Notes: generated from the sequence alone by a model not told the origin. DNA of 64,000 nt from Bacillus vallismortis (GCF_004116955.1 NZ_CP026362.1:1032501-1096500); one strand, 5' to 3'; positions 46,366 through 56,609 are shown, numbered from the stretch's first letter. A program made the numbers and translations.

Positions 46366-47097
46366 ATGACAAAGATTTTTGCCCATCGGGGGGCATCTGG
46401 TCAATTTCCCGAAAATACAATGCTTGCATTTGAAAAAGGAATGGAAGCCGGAGCGGATGGAATTGAGCTTGATGTGCAGCTCACAAAAGATGGGCGTATT
46501 ATTGTGATCCATGATGAAAGACTGGATCGGACGACATCGCTCAAAGGATTCGTCAAGGATACAACGTATGATGTGCTAAAGACTGCGAATGCGGCTGCTG
46601 GTCACGGCCGAACATACAGTGATGCCCAAGTGCCGCTGCTAGAAGACGTTCTCTCGTGGGCGGAAAAAAAGGATTTCCTCATTAACATTGAATTAAAAAA
46701 CAGTGTGATCCGCTATGAAGGCATGGAAGAAAAGTTGCTGGAGTCAGTGAAGCGATTCAAAATAGAGGAAAGAGTGATCCTGTCCACATTTAACCATGAA
46801 AGCTTGGCGCTATGCGGACGGCTCGCTCCCCATATTGAACGGGCGGTATTGACTTCAGATGTGCTTTATCAGGCTGACCGGTATATCACATCGATTCCGG
46901 CTTCCGGCTATCACCCGAAGCTGAACAGCCCGGGGGCGGCGGATGAAGTAGTGAAGAAAATGAGGAACAGTTCGATCAAGGTAAGGCCATATACAGTCAA
47001 TCGGCCGGAAGATATGAAGCGTCTCTTTGATGCGGGGGCAGACGGCATTTTCACCGATTTTCCTGCAAAGGCTTTGGCATTGCTAAAAGATAAATAG
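46366..47097 (+). CDS. yqiK: YqiK, glycerophosphodiester phosphodiesterase
   Basis: This 243-residue GDPD-family TIM-barrel hydrolase has the signature FAHRGASGQFPENTMLAFEKG (two parts, residues 5-25), GADGIELDVQLTKDG with metal-binding Glu/Asp, and VIHDERLDRTT with the catalytic His. There is no signal peptide, so it acts in the cytoplasm, unlike secreted GlpQ. GGTTGAGGTGG precedes the ATG. It lies upstream of the mmg operon. Confidence 0.94.
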   Translation: MTKIFAHRGASGQFPENTMLAFEKGMEAGADGIELDVQLTKDGRIIVIHDERLDRTTSLKGFVKDTTYDVLKTANAAAGHGRTYSDAQVPLLEDVLSWAEKKDFLINIELKNSVIRYEGMEEKLLESVKRFKIEERVILSTFNHESLALCGRLAPHIERAVLTSDVLYQADRYITSIPASGYHPKLNSPGAADEVVKKMRNSSIKVRPYTVNRPEDMKRLFDAGADGIFTDFPAKALALLKDK

Positions 47098-47140
47098 TTG
47101 TTATAGAAGGAGGCTGTTGGCGCAGTCTTCTTTTTTTCAT

Positions 47141-47169
47141 TCATTCAAGATCGTTACAAAGCATACATT
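47141..47169 (+). promoter_or_regulatory. Sigma-E promoter of the mmg operon
   Basis: TCATTCA (47141-47147), a 14-bp spacer and CATACATT (47162-47169) match the sigma-E pattern, as expected for the mother-cell metabolic genes. Confidence 0.82.
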
Positions 47170-47188
47170 CATAGAAGACAACTAGAAA

Positions 47189-47204
47189 TTGTAAGCGCTG
47201 TCTA
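47189..47204 (+). promoter_or_regulatory. cre site (CcpA operator) of the mmg operon
   Basis: TTGTAAGCGCTGTCTA matches the catabolite-responsive element with the central CG. It lies about 20-35 bp downstream of the sigma-E -10, a position that blocks transcription when CcpA binds. Confidence 0.82.
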
Positions 47205-47225
47205 TCTTCTGAATGAGGTGAAACC

Positions 47226-48407
47226 ATGAGGAAAACAGTCATTGTAAGTGCCGCAAGAACACCATTTGGCAAGTTCGGCGGGGCATTAAAAGAAGTAAAG
47301 GCAGCTGAGCTTGGGGGCATTGCGATGAAGGAGGCGTTACATCGCGCTGGAGTATCTGGAGATGAGGTGGAAGGAACTGTGATGGGCATGGTTGTCCAAG
47401 CCGGCTCAGGGCAGATTCCTTCCCGCCAAGCTGCCCGTCTGGCTGGAATGCCTTGGAGTGTGCCGTCAGAAACGCTAAATAAAGTCTGCGCATCCGGACT
47501 GCGCGCTGTCACCTTATGTGATCAAATGATTCGGGCGCAAGATGCGGATATTCTTGTTGCCGGGGGAATGGAAAGCATGAGCAATATTCCGTATGCCGTT
47601 CCCGCCGGGCGCTGGGGAGCGCGGATGGGTGATGGCGAGCTTAGGGACTTAATGGTTTATGACGGGTTAACATGCGCGTTTGACAAGGTGCACATGGCTG
47701 TTCACGGAAATACAGCTGCCAAGGAATATAGAATCTCACGAGAGGAGCAGGATGAATGGGCGTTAAGAAGTCATGCGCAGGCCGCTAAGGCAGCTGATAA
47801 AGGAAAGTTCCATGATGAAATCGTTCCCGTCAGCTGGACCAACAGAAAAGGAAAAACAGGCGTTGTTGACCAAGATGAAGCGATTCGCCGTGACACGAGC
47901 CTGGATCAGCTTGCGGCACTTTCTCCGATTTATACAAATGACGGTTCCATCACAGCCGGCAATGCGCCCGGGGTCAATGACGGAGCCGGCGCGTTTGTGC
48001 TGATGTCTGAGGACAAAGCTGCAGAGCTTGGCGCCCGGCCGCTGGCTACTATTCTTGGTTTTTCGACAATGGGAATGCAAGCGCATGAGCTAGCCGCAGC
48101 ACCCGGGTTTGCGATCAATAAGCTCTTGAAAAAGAACGGTTTAACCGTCCAAGATATTGACTTGTTTGAAGTAAATGAAGCGTTTGCTTCTGTTGTTTTG
48201 ACATGTGAAAAAATCGTCGGTTTCGATCTTGAAAAAGTCAATGTGAACGGCGGTGCGATCGCGCTCGGCCACCCGATCGGCGCAAGCGGTGCGAGAATTC
48301 TCATGACGCTTGTTTATGAATTAAAGCGCCGGGGAGGGGGGCTGGGAGTTGCCGCCATTTGCAGCGGTGCGGCTCAGGGAGACGCCGTATTAGTGCAGGT
48401 TCATTAA
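47226..48407 (+). CDS. mmgA: MmgA, acetyl-CoA acetyltransferase (thiolase)
   Basis: This 393-residue thiolase has the nucleophilic C88 in [11 protein letters not shown], the [17 protein letters not shown] histidine motif and the C-terminal CSGAAQGDA, where many thiolases have CxGGGxG. It degrades or forms acetoacetyl-CoA in the mother cell. GAATGAGGTG precedes the ATG. It is first in the operon behind a sigma-E promoter and cre site. Confidence 0.96.
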   Translation: MRKTVIVSAARTPFGKFGGALKEVKAAELGGIAMKEALHRAGVSGDEVEGTVMGMVVQAGSGQIPSRQAARLAGMPWSVPSETLNKVCASGLRAVTLCDQMIRAQDADILVAGGMESMSNIPYAVPAGRWGARMGDGELRDLMVYDGLTCAFDKVHMAVHGNTAAKEYRISREEQDEWALRSHAQAAKAADKGKFHDEIVPVSWTNRKGKTGVVDQDEAIRRDTSLDQLAALSPIYTNDGSITAGNAPGVNDGAGAFVLMSEDKAAELGARPLATILGFSTMGMQAHELAAAPGFAINKLLKKNGLTVQDIDLFEVNEAFASVVLTCEKIVGFDLEKVNVNGGAIALGHPIGASGARILMTLVYELKRRGGGLGVAAICSGAAQGDAVLVQVH

Positions 48408-48432
48408 AACAATGACGAAAAAGGGGATTTAA

Positions 48433-49293
48433 ATGGAGATGAAACATATCATGGTGGCCGGTGTGGGACAGATGGGAAGCGGGATCGCTCAAACAGCTGC
48501 CGACGCAGGCTTTTATGTGCGGATATACGATGTGTACCCGGAGGCTGCGGAGGCAGGATTGAAGCGGTTGAAAAAACAGCTGGCCCGAGATGCTGAGAAA
48601 GGGAGAAAGACCGAAGCGGAAGTGAAGGATGTTTTCAGCCGCATTTCGCTCTCTCGAACGCTTGAGGAGGCAAAGCATACGGACATTGTCATTGAGGCTA
48701 TCGCTGAAAACATGGCCGCGAAAACTGAGCTGTTTAAGAGACTTGATCACATATGCCCGCCTCATGCGATTTTGGCCAGCAATACATCTTCCTTGCCTAT
48801 TACAGAAATCGCTGCTGTGACAAACCGGCCTGAACGAGTCATTGGCATGCATTTTATGAATCCCGTCCCTGTGATGAAGCTGGTTGAAGTGATTCGCGGA
48901 TTGGCTACGTCGGTAGAAACCGCCTCAGAAGTGATGGGATTAGCAGAAAAGATGGGGAAAACACCGGTAGAAGTCAATGATTTTCCGGGTTTTGTATCCA
49001 ACCGCGTGCTTCTTCCAATGATTAATGAAGCCATTTATTGCGTGTATGAGGGGGTGGCGAAGCCGGAGGCGATAGACGAGGTGATGAAGCTAGGCATGAA
49101 TCATCCGATGGGCCCGCTTGCATTAGCGGATTTTATCGGGCTTGATACGTGTTTATCAATTATGGAAGTTCTTTATTCCGGCCTTGGCGATTCCAAATAC
49201 CGTCCTTGTCCGCTGCTCCGCAAATATGTCAAAGCGGGCTGGCTTGGCAAAAAGAGCGGACGCGGCTTTTATCAATATGAGGAGAGTTCCTAA
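48433..49293 (+). CDS. mmgB: MmgB, 3-hydroxybutyryl-CoA dehydrogenase
   Basis: This 286-residue NAD(P)-dependent enzyme has the dinucleotide-binding [20 protein letters not shown] at residues 8-27, the family motif [12 protein letters not shown], and the catalytic His in [17 protein letters not shown]. The C-terminal domain with [11 protein letters not shown] is normal. It lies 25 bp after mmgA. It acts on acetoacetyl-CoA/3-hydroxybutyryl-CoA. Confidence 0.95.
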   Translation: MEMKHIMVAGVGQMGSGIAQTAADAGFYVRIYDVYPEAAEAGLKRLKKQLARDAEKGRKTEAEVKDVFSRISLSRTLEEAKHTDIVIEAIAENMAAKTELFKRLDHICPPHAILASNTSSLPITEIAAVTNRPERVIGMHFMNPVPVMKLVEVIRGLATSVETASEVMGLAEKMGKTPVEVNDFPGFVSNRVLLPMINEAIYCVYEGVAKPEAIDEVMKLGMNHPMGPLALADFIGLDTCLSIMEVLYSGLGDSKYRPCPLLRKYVKAGWLGKKSGRGFYQYEESS

Positions 49294-49320
49294 AGCTCAT
49301 TTCATCCGGGGGTGGCCGAG

Positions 49321-50460
49321 TTGCATGAAACGCAAGAGCAGGTCATGATGCGAAAAATGGTGCGTGATTTTGCCCGCAAAGAAATTGCGCCCGCTGCGAA
49401 AATCATGGAGGAAACAGACGAATTTCCGTTTCAACTGATCAAAAAAATGGGTGAACACGGCCTGATGGGCATACCGGTGCCTGAACGATACGGCGGCGCT
49501 GGGGCGGATATTATTTCTTATATTTTGGCGATTCATGAGATTTCTAAAATCAGTGCGGCTGTCGGTGTCATTCTTTCCGTGCATACCTCGGTCGGCACAA
49601 ATCCGATTCTGTCCTTCGGCAACGAAGAACAGAAGATGAAATATATACCGAAGCTCGCTTCAGGAGAACATTTGGGCGCATTTGCACTGACGGAGCCTCA
49701 CTCAGGGTCGGATGCTGGAAGCCTCCGCACGACAGCCAACAAAAAGAATGGCAAATACCTATTAAATGGATCGAAAATCTTCATTACGAACGGCGGAGCC
49801 GCCGATATCTATATCACTTTTGCATTAACAGCTCCAGATCAAGGCAGGCACGGGATTTCAGCTTTTATCGTTGAAAAAAACACACCCGGTTTTACCGTTG
49901 GAAAAAAAGAAAGAAAGCTAGGGCTCTATGGATCGAATACTACGGAACTGAAGTTTGATCATGCGGAAGTGCCGGAAGAAAATTTGCTTGGGAAAGAGGG
50001 GGATGGCTTTCACATTGCCATGGCAAATTTAAATGTCGGCCGGATCGGCATTGCGGCACAGGCGCTTGGGATTGCAGAGGCGGCTCTTGAGCATGCGGTT
50101 AGTTACGCGAAACAGAGAATGCAATTTGGAAGGCCGATCGCCGCCAATCAAGGCATATCATTTAAGCTGGCTGACATGGCGACAAGGGCAGAGGCGGCAA
50201 GGCATCTTGTCTACCGCGCGGCAGACCTTCATCACCGCGGCTTGGCCTGCGGAAAAGAAGCGTCTATGGCTAAACAGTTTGCTTCGGATACCGCTGTGAA
50301 GGCGGCGTTAGACGCCGTGCAAATTTACGGGGGATACGGTTATATGAAGGATTACCCGGTCGAGCGGCTGCTTCGTGATGCAAAGGTGACGCAAATCTAT
50401 GAAGGGACAAACGAGATTCAAAGACTGATTATTTCCAAGTATCTTCTTGGCGGAAATTGA
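49321..50460 (+). CDS. mmgC: MmgC, acyl-CoA dehydrogenase
   Basis: This 379-residue FAD enzyme oxidises short-chain acyl-CoAs. Marks are AFALTEPHSGSDAGS, FITNGGAADIYITFAL, and the C-terminal IYEGTNEIQRLIISKYLL with the catalytic Glu in YEGTNE. The start is taken as TTG 49321, with GGGGGTGG at proper spacing; GTG 49312 lies inside that ribosome-binding site and is less likely. mmgD follows after 35 bp. Confidence 0.95.
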   Translation: MHETQEQVMMRKMVRDFARKEIAPAAKIMEETDEFPFQLIKKMGEHGLMGIPVPERYGGAGADIISYILAIHEISKISAAVGVILSVHTSVGTNPILSFGNEEQKMKYIPKLASGEHLGAFALTEPHSGSDAGSLRTTANKKNGKYLLNGSKIFITNGGAADIYITFALTAPDQGRHGISAFIVEKNTPGFTVGKKERKLGLYGSNTTELKFDHAEVPEENLLGKEGDGFHIAMANLNVGRIGIAAQALGIAEAALEHAVSYAKQRMQFGRPIAANQGISFKLADMATRAEAARHLVYRAADLHHRGLACGKEASMAKQFASDTAVKAALDAVQIYGGYGYMKDYPVERLLRDAKVTQIYEGTNEIQRLIISKYLLGGN

Positions 50461-50495
50461 TAGACAAAAAACGCAAAACGGAGGTTGAAGATGAT

Positions 50496-51614
50496 ATGGA
50501 GGAGAAACAAGATTATTCTCCGGGTTTGGACGGTGTGATCGCGGCGGAAACTCAAATTTCTTATCTTGACACGCGGTCCAGCCAGATTTTGATACGAGGC
50601 TATGATTTAATCGTTCTTTCTAAAACTAAAAGCTATTTGGAGCTTGTTCATTTATTGCTGGAGGGCAGGCTGCCGGAAGAAAATGAAATGGAAACACTGA
50701 AAAAAAACATAAACAGCGCATCCAACCTGCCGGCAAATCATTTCCGTCTGCTTGAGCTGCTCCCTAAGCATACTCATCCGATGGATAGCCTGCGAACCGG
50801 ACTGTCTGCTCTTTCCGGATATGACCGGCAAATAGATGATCGGTCTCTTTCTGCGAACAAAGAACGCGCCTATCAGCTTCTCGGGAAAATGCCTGCCCTC
50901 ACTGCTGCCAGCTACAGAATCATCAATAAGAAAGAGCCGATTCTCCCGCTTCAAACCTTATCCTACAGTGCGAATTTCCTCTACATGATGACAGGGAAAA
51001 TGCCGTCCTCACTGGAAGAACGCATTTTTGACCGGTCCCTCGTCCTGTACAGTGAACATGAGATGCCGAATTCAACCTTTGCCGCGAGAGTCATCGCTTC
51101 TACACATTCAGATCTTTATGGCGCCTTAACAGGAGCTGTCGCCTCCCTGAAAGGAAATCTTCACGGCGGAGCAAACGAAGCCGTGATGCATATGCTTTTG
51201 GAGGCGGAAACACCGGCCGATTTTGAGAAGCTTCTGCAAACAAAATTGAAAAGAAAAGAAAGAATCATGGGCTTCGGCCACCGGGTGTATATGAAAAAAA
51301 TGGACCCGAGAGCACTCATGATGAAAGAGGCGCTTCAGCAATTATGCGATAAAGCTGGTGACGATCGTTTATATGAGATGTGTGAAGCAGGCGAGCGGCT
51401 GATGGAGAAGGAAAAAGGGCTTTACCCGAATTTGGATTACTACGCTGCCCCGGTGTATTGGATGCTTGGCATACCAATACCTTTGTATACGCCTGTCTTT
51501 TTCAGTGCGAGAACGTCCGGTTTATGCGCTCACGTGATCGAGCAGCATGCCAATAACCGTCTCTTCCGTCCACGTGTCAGTTATTTGGGCCCGCGGCATG
51601 AGGCTGAATCTTAA
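50496..51614 (+). CDS. mmgD: MmgD, citrate/2-methylcitrate synthase
   Basis: This 372-residue enzyme of the short citrate-synthase type condenses oxaloacetate with propionyl- or acetyl-CoA. Catalytic His residues are in GNLHGGANEAVM and IMGFGHRVYMKK, and the Asp region is NLDYYAAPVYWMLGIP. The ATG 50496 with GGAGG upstream gives the known length; an upstream in-frame ATG-less extension overlapping the mmgC end is ignored. With mmgE and prpB it forms a methylcitrate cycle. Confidence 0.95.
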   Translation: MEEKQDYSPGLDGVIAAETQISYLDTRSSQILIRGYDLIVLSKTKSYLELVHLLLEGRLPEENEMETLKKNINSASNLPANHFRLLELLPKHTHPMDSLRTGLSALSGYDRQIDDRSLSANKERAYQLLGKMPALTAASYRIINKKEPILPLQTLSYSANFLYMMTGKMPSSLEERIFDRSLVLYSEHEMPNSTFAARVIASTHSDLYGALTGAVASLKGNLHGGANEAVMHMLLEAETPADFEKLLQTKLKRKERIMGFGHRVYMKKMDPRALMMKEALQQLCDKAGDDRLYEMCEAGERLMEKEKGLYPNLDYYAAPVYWMLGIPIPLYTPVFFSARTSGLCAHVIEQHANNRLFRPRVSYLGPRHEAES

Positions 51615-51635
51615 TTCATGAAAGGAACTGATAGA

Positions 51636-53054
51636 ATGCTGAAAACGGATCATGTCATTGAAGAAATCACAGACTATGTGCTAGAGAAAGAGATTACGAG
51701 CTCCGAGGCGTACACAACAGCGGGACATGTGCTGCTGGATACGCTCGGCTGCGGGATTTTGGCGCTCCGGTATCCTGAATGTGCCAAACTGCTCGGCCCG
51801 ATTGTGCCCGGAACAATTGTGCCGAATGGAAGCAAAGTGCCGGGAACGTCATATGTGCTCGATCCGGTGAGAGCATCGTTTAATATCGGCTGTATGATCC
51901 GCTGGCTTGATTACAACGATACATGGCTGGCGGCGGAGTGGGGGCATCCGTCCGATAATTTGGGAGGAATCCTTGCCGTTGCCGATTATGTATCGAGAGT
52001 AAGATTGTCTGAAGGAAAAGAGCCTTTAACGGTACGTGACGTACTTGAAATGATGATCAAAGCACACGAAATTCAAGGCGTGCTTGCATTAGAAAACAGC
52101 TTAAACCGAGTTGGGCTTGATCATGTGCTGTTTGTCAAAGTCGCGACAGCTGCTGTTGCGGCAAAGCTTTTGGGCGGCGGAAGAAAAGAAATCAAAAATG
52201 CGCTTTCGAATGCATGGATTGACAATGCAGCCTTGAGGACATACCGGCATTCACCGAATACCGGTTCGCGCAAATCGTGGGCTGCAGGAGATGCAACGAG
52301 CCGAGGTGTTCATTTGGCGCTGATGGCGTTAAAAGGGGAAATGGGCTATCCGACAGCTTTGAGCGCACCAGAATGGGGATTCCAAGACGTTTTATTCAAT
52401 AAACAAGAGATCAAACTCGCTCGTCCGCTCGACGCTTACGTCATGGAAAACGTGTTATTTAAAGTGTCTTATCCTGCGGAATTTCACGCCCAGACAGCCG
52501 CAGAGTGCGCTGTCATACTTCATCCTCAGATAAAAGGCCGGATTGATGACATTGACCGTGTTGTCATCAGAACGCACGAATCCGCTATCCGAATCATTGA
52601 TAAGAAGGGCCCGCTTCACAATCCGGCGGATCGCGATCACTGCCTCCAATACATCACAGCGATCGGTTTGCTTTTTGGTGATATCACCGCGCGGCATTAT
52701 GAAGCTGAAACAGCGAGCGATCCGAGAATAGATAAACTGCGGGACAAAATGGAAGTGACTGAACATAAAACATATACCGAGGATTACCTGAAACCCGACA
52801 AGCGCTCCATCTCAAATGCCGTTCAAGTATATTTTAAAGACGGAACAAGCACGGAAATGGTGGAATGTGAATTTCCGCTCGGCCATCGTTTTCGAAGAGA
52901 CGAAGCAGTTCCGAAGCTTTTAGAAAAGTTTTCTGCCAATCTCAAATCCCATTTCTCTGAGAAACAGCATAAACACATTTATGGGCGCTGTGCCAGCTAT
53001 GAGACATTGCAAACAATGCGCGTAAATGAATTTGTAGATATGTTCTGCATGTAA
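51636..53054 (+). CDS. mmgE: MmgE, 2-methylcitrate dehydratase (PrpD family)
   Basis: This 472-residue MmgE/PrpD-family dehydratase has [16 protein letters not shown], the active-site region [28 protein letters not shown] (two parts, about 88-115), and [18 protein letters not shown]. The ATG 51636 follows AAAGGAACTG; an in-frame ATG at 51618 is possible but lacks a site. It dehydrates 2-methylcitrate between MmgD and PrpB. Confidence 0.95.
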   Translation: MLKTDHVIEEITDYVLEKEITSSEAYTTAGHVLLDTLGCGILALRYPECAKLLGPIVPGTIVPNGSKVPGTSYVLDPVRASFNIGCMIRWLDYNDTWLAAEWGHPSDNLGGILAVADYVSRVRLSEGKEPLTVRDVLEMMIKAHEIQGVLALENSLNRVGLDHVLFVKVATAAVAAKLLGGGRKEIKNALSNAWIDNAALRTYRHSPNTGSRKSWAAGDATSRGVHLALMALKGEMGYPTALSAPEWGFQDVLFNKQEIKLARPLDAYVMENVLFKVSYPAEFHAQTAAECAVILHPQIKGRIDDIDRVVIRTHESAIRIIDKKGPLHNPADRDHCLQYITAIGLLFGDITARHYEAETASDPRIDKLRDKMEVTEHKTYTEDYLKPDKRSISNAVQVYFKDGTSTEMVECEFPLGHRFRRDEAVPKLLEKFSANLKSHFSEKQHKHIYGRCASYETLQTMRVNEFVDMFCM

Positions 53055-53069
53055 AAGGAGGTTTGCGTC

Positions 53070-53975
53070 ATGTCGTGGATCGTCAATAAGCAATCGTCAC
53101 AAGAAGAGCTTGCCGGGCGTTTCAACAAGCTGATGTCAGCGCCGGACATTCTGCAAATTCCCGGCGCTCATGACGGAATGGCCGCTTTGCTTGCGAAAGA
53201 GGCTGGGTTTTCCGCTATTTATTTGTCCGGTGCTGCATATACAGCCAGCAGGGGGCTGCCTGATTTAGGGCTTATCACATCGGCAGAGATGGCTGAACGG
53301 GCCAAAGATCTTGTGCGTGCAGCTGACCTGCCTCTGCTTGTGGATATCGATACGGGATTTGGCGGTGTGTTAAATGCCGCCCGAACCGCCCGCGAGATGT
53401 TTGAAGCCAGGGTAGCCGCCGTTCAAATCGAAGACCAGCAGCTTCCGAAAAAATGCGGTCATTTAAATGGCAAACAGCTTGTTCCGATAAAGGAAATGGC
53501 GCAAAAAATAAAAGCGATCAAACAAGCGGCACCCGCCCTTGTCGTTGTTGCCCGTACTGATGCCAGGGCGCAGGAAGGGCTAGATGCCGCAATAAAACGG
53601 TCAGAGGCTTACATGGAGGCCGGAGCGGATGCGATTTTTCCGGAAGCGCTTCAGGAGGAGAGCGAATTCCGTCAGTTTGCTGAGCGCATCTCTGTTCCGC
53701 TCCTTGCGAATATGACCGAGTTTGGGAAAACGCCGTATTATCACGCCGATGAATTCGAAGATATGGGGTTTGGCATGGTGATTTACCCTGTCACATCGCT
53801 GCGAGCGGCGGCAAAAGCTTATGAGCGGATGTTTGATTTGATAAAGGAACGCGGCTCACAAAAAGAAGGGCTTCATCATATGCAGACACGAAAAGAACTG
53901 TATGATACGATTTCCTATTATGACTATGAAGCATTAGATAAAACGATTGCCAAGACCGTTTTGCCTGACGAATAG
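53070..53975 (+). CDS. prpB: 2-methylisocitrate lyase (MmgF/YqiQ)
   Basis: This 301-residue isocitrate-lyase-superfamily enzyme splits 2-methylisocitrate into pyruvate and succinate. It has IPGAHDGMAALLAKEAGFSA, the metal-binding LVDIDTGFGG, and the catalytic KKCGHLNGKQLVP with its Cys. AAAGGAGG precedes the ATG. It is the last gene of the mmg operon, followed by a terminator. In B. subtilis literature it is also called mmgF or yqiQ. Confidence 0.95.
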   Translation: MSWIVNKQSSQEELAGRFNKLMSAPDILQIPGAHDGMAALLAKEAGFSAIYLSGAAYTASRGLPDLGLITSAEMAERAKDLVRAADLPLLVDIDTGFGGVLNAARTAREMFEARVAAVQIEDQQLPKKCGHLNGKQLVPIKEMAQKIKAIKQAAPALVVVARTDARAQEGLDAAIKRSEAYMEAGADAIFPEALQEESEFRQFAERISVPLLANMTEFGKTPYYHADEFEDMGFGMVIYPVTSLRAAAKAYERMFDLIKERGSQKEGLHHMQTRKELYDTISYYDYEALDKTIAKTVLPDE

Positions 53976-53983
53976 TTTCGATC

Positions 53984-54013
53984 AAAAAAGCCGGAGTGTT
54001 CTCCGGCTTTTTT
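53984..54013. terminator. Bidirectional terminator prpB/yqzF
   Basis: AAAAAAGCCGGAG and CTCCGGCTTTTTTT form a perfect stem around TGTT between two convergent genes. Confidence 0.92.
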
Positions 54014-54021
54014 TGCAGCTA

Positions 54022-54255
54022 TCATTTTCTGAATCGCGGGCTGACTTGATTGCGTTTTCTGTCTCTGTATAAAACGAACCCGGCCAGCACAAAAAGGCCA
54101 AATGCAAAAAAGATGAATCCTGACAAGCCTTGGAGCCAAAGAACTGCAAAAGGCTTTACAGTGTGGCCGAAAAGTGTATCCCTCATCAGTTTAATGCCTA
54201 GGGCGGAAATGGCGCCGGGGGTGACTAATATCAAAAGCGCAAGAAGTCGGCTCAT
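54022..54255 (-). CDS. yqzF: YqzF, DUF2627 small membrane protein
   Basis: This 77-residue protein has two hydrophobic helices (about 3-22 and 41-63) separated by a loop with KLMRDTLFGHTVKPF, and a basic tail RDRKRNQVSPRFRK. I recognise it as YqzF; function unknown. It is convergent with the mmg operon and divergent from bkdR, with which it shares a 151-bp upstream region. Confidence 0.9.
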   Translation of the reverse strand: MSRLLALLILVTPGAISALGIKLMRDTLFGHTVKPFAVLWLQGLSGFIFFAFGLFVLAGFVLYRDRKRNQVSPRFRK

Positions 54256-54310
54256 CCTCAGAAAACCCCTTTATCTTTCATTTTCTTTATTGTCCAGCGG
54301 GAAAAATATT

Positions 54311-54338
54311 TTGTCAAGAGAAGAAAACGTGGTAACAT
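54311..54338 (+). promoter_or_regulatory. Candidate sigma-A promoter of bkdR
   Basis: TTGTCA (54311-54316), a 16-bp spacer and TAACAT (54333-54338). The expected start site (about 54345) coincides with the palindrome at 54346-54359, suggesting autorepression. Confidence 0.5.
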
Positions 54339-54345
54339 AGGGTTG

Positions 54346-54359
54346 TGCAAATTATTGCA
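54346..54359. promoter_or_regulatory. Candidate BkdR operator upstream of bkdR
   Basis: TGCAA-ATTA-TTGCA, a 14-bp palindrome. Its exact reverse complement lies at 56478-56491 upstream of the sigma-L promoter of the bkd operon. A weaker copy, TGCAA-AATT-TTTCA, lies 30 bp further at 54376-54389. Assignment to BkdR is inferred from position. Confidence 0.6.
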
Positions 54360-54406
54360 ACGGAATAAATAGGTGTGCAAAATTTTTCATACAAAGGGGT
54401 AGCGGG

Positions 54407-56485
54407 ATGCAAAAGGTACTGATTGTAGGTGCCGGCAAAAGGGGAACGGCGTTATTACATATTTTGATTAAAACAGCCATCATAGAGATCGTTGCCGTAG
54501 TTGACAAAAACCCAGAGGCACCGGGATTGAAAGAAGCAGAACAGTATGGGATCGCCGTTTCATCTGATTGGAAACCTTACATACAACAAAAACCGGATAT
54601 CGTTATTCATACGACCGGCAATCAAGCCGTGTTGGACGAACTCCTTAAGGAAAAGCATAAAGAGACCATTGTCATGCCGGGAAAAATGGCGTACATCGTT
54701 TTTCAGCTGATGGAAGAAAAGCAGCACCTGATTCAAATGCTGAAAGAGCAAACATACAAACACGACCGAATTTTTAATTCCACTCATGACGGGATGATTT
54801 TTATTGATATCAATGAAGAAATCATTCTCTTTAACCATATGGCTGAAAAAATGGTCGGGAAAAGACGTGAGGAAGTCATCGGGCGTCCGATAAAAGAAGT
54901 GATTCCGAGCACGAAGATGCCGCGGATTTTAAAAACAAGAGTGCCTGAATACAATCAAACGCAGCTTTTGGGAGATCATTTGCAAATTGTAACGACGAGG
55001 CTGCCGATTATTGATGAAGGCGGACGTTTGCTCGGGGCGCTTTGTGTATTTAAAGACATTACCGACGCGGTAGAACTGGCAGAGGAAGTGACAAATTTAA
55101 AGCAGGTCCGTACGATGCTGGAGGCGATTATTCAATCCTCCGATGAGGCGATTTCTGTTGTTGATGAAAATGGCATCGGCCTCTTGATCAATAAAGCGTA
55201 TACGAAAATGACGGGGCTTTCCGAAAAAGAAGTCATCGGAAAGCCTGCCAACACTGACATTTCTGAAGGTGAAAGCATGCATTTAAAGGTGCTTGAAACG
55301 AGACGCCCTGTGCGCGGTGTCAGAATGAAGGTCGGTCCGAACGAAAAAGAGGTCATCGTCAATGTAGCGCCCGTGATTGTAGACGGGATTTTGAAAGGCA
55401 GCGTCGGTGTGATTCATGACGTGTCCGAAATTAAAATGCTGACAGCCGAGCTGAACCGCGCCAGACAAATCATCCGCACGCTTGAGGCGAAATACACGTT
55501 TGATGACATTATCGGCAAAAGCGAGCAAATGCTGGTTGCGCTTGAGCAGGCGAAGCTCGGGGCGAAAACGCCGGCGACCATTTTGCTGCGCGGGGAATCC
55601 GGAACAGGAAAAGAACTGTTTGCCCATGCCATCCATAATGAAAGCGACCGGAAATACAATAAATTTATTCGTGTGAATTGTGCAGCCCTTTCTGAAAACC
55701 TGCTCGAATCAGAATTGTTCGGCTATGAGGATGGTGCGTTTTCAGGAGCCAAACGCGGCGGAAAAAAGGGGTTATTCGAAGAAGCGAATAACGGCAGTAT
55801 TTTTTTAGATGAAATCGGCGAGCTGACACAAAATATGCAGGCGAAACTGCTTCGTGTCCTTCAAGAGAAGGAAATCGTCAGAGTGGGCGGCACGAAAGCG
55901 GTCCCTGTCAATGTCAGAGTGATTGCGGCGACAAATGTAAATATCGAAATGGCGATGGCGGATGGTGCATTCCGCGAAGATCTGTATTACCGCATCAACC
56001 GCTACCCCATCTCCATTCCGCCTTTGCGGCAGCGCCTGGAAGACATTGAGGAACTCAGCGTCAGGCTCATCCAAAAGATTAACCGCGATTACGGCAGGAA
56101 TGTAAAGGGGCTCTCGCAGCAAGCCTTGCGTGCCTTATCCGCTTACCATTGGCCGGGGAATGTCCGCGAGCTTGAAAATGTCCTTGGACGAGCCATGATT
56201 TTTCTGAATCCGCATATGGAATGGATCGAAAAAGATCACTTGCCTACATTTGAAGTTGAACAAAAAGAAAAGGACCCAGAACAGGGTGCAAGTTTTGATT
56301 TTCCGGATATTGAAGGCGAAAAGCTATCTGTCGCAGTAGAAAAATTTGAAGCGCATTTGATTCAGCAAACGCTCGAAAAACATCATTATAACCGGACAAA
56401 AACAGCGAAAGCCCTCGGAGTCAGCATACGGAATTTATATTACAAAATGGATAAATACGGCCTTGCAAATGAGGGCATGCAATAA
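54407..56485 (+). CDS. bkdR: BkdR, sigma-54 (SigL)-dependent activator of the bkd operon
   Basis: This 692-residue enhancer-binding protein has an N-terminal Rossmann-like segment ([18 protein letters not shown], residues 3-20), two PAS domains (about 120-230 and 238-345), a central AAA+ domain with Walker [16 protein letters not shown], the sigma-54-contact loop GAFSGA (usual GAFTGA), Walker [12 protein letters not shown] and the arginine-finger region, and a C-terminal Fis-type helix-turn-helix ([28 protein letters not shown], two parts). The Rossmann segment may sense a nucleotide. It activates ptb-bkdB. Its stop codon lies inside a candidate operator. Confidence 0.95.
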   Translation: MQKVLIVGAGKRGTALLHILIKTAIIEIVAVVDKNPEAPGLKEAEQYGIAVSSDWKPYIQQKPDIVIHTTGNQAVLDELLKEKHKETIVMPGKMAYIVFQLMEEKQHLIQMLKEQTYKHDRIFNSTHDGMIFIDINEEIILFNHMAEKMVGKRREEVIGRPIKEVIPSTKMPRILKTRVPEYNQTQLLGDHLQIVTTRLPIIDEGGRLLGALCVFKDITDAVELAEEVTNLKQVRTMLEAIIQSSDEAISVVDENGIGLLINKAYTKMTGLSEKEVIGKPANTDISEGESMHLKVLETRRPVRGVRMKVGPNEKEVIVNVAPVIVDGILKGSVGVIHDVSEIKMLTAELNRARQIIRTLEAKYTFDDIIGKSEQMLVALEQAKLGAKTPATILLRGESGTGKELFAHAIHNESDRKYNKFIRVNCAALSENLLESELFGYEDGAFSGAKRGGKKGLFEEANNGSIFLDEIGELTQNMQAKLLRVLQEKEIVRVGGTKAVPVNVRVIAATNVNIEMAMADGAFREDLYYRINRYPISIPPLRQRLEDIEELSVRLIQKINRDYGRNVKGLSQQALRALSAYHWPGNVRELENVLGRAMIFLNPHMEWIEKDHLPTFEVEQKEKDPEQGASFDFPDIEGEKLSVAVEKFEAHLIQQTLEKHHYNRTKTAKALGVSIRNLYYKMDKYGLANEGMQ

Positions 56486-56491
56486 TTTGCA
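56478..56491. promoter_or_regulatory. Candidate BkdR upstream activation site
   Basis: TGCAA-TAAT-TTGCA, exact reverse complement of the site before bkdR, overlapping the bkdR stop codon. Its centre lies about 70-75 bp upstream of the -24 box of the sigma-L promoter, a suitable enhancer distance. A degenerate partner (TGCAC, GAATT, TTTCA) lies about 31 bp downstream at 56509-56523. Confidence 0.6.
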
Positions 56492-56554
56492 GAATAAACG
56501 CAAACATCTGCACGAATTTTTCAAAGCATCCGTTATGACAGCATGGCGAAGAGC

Positions 56555-56570
56555 TGGCATGGAACTTGCA
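56555..56570 (+). promoter_or_regulatory. Sigma-L (sigma-54) promoter of the ptb-bkd operon
   Basis: TGGCAT-N5-TTGCA matches the -24/-12 pattern with the exact spacing (GG and GC dinucleotides 10 bp apart). It lies 40 bp upstream of ptb and downstream of the gene for its activator BkdR. Confidence 0.93.
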
Positions 56571-56609
56571 TAATAAAAGGCGGAGTCGAAACAAGAAGGG
56601 TGGTAACAG

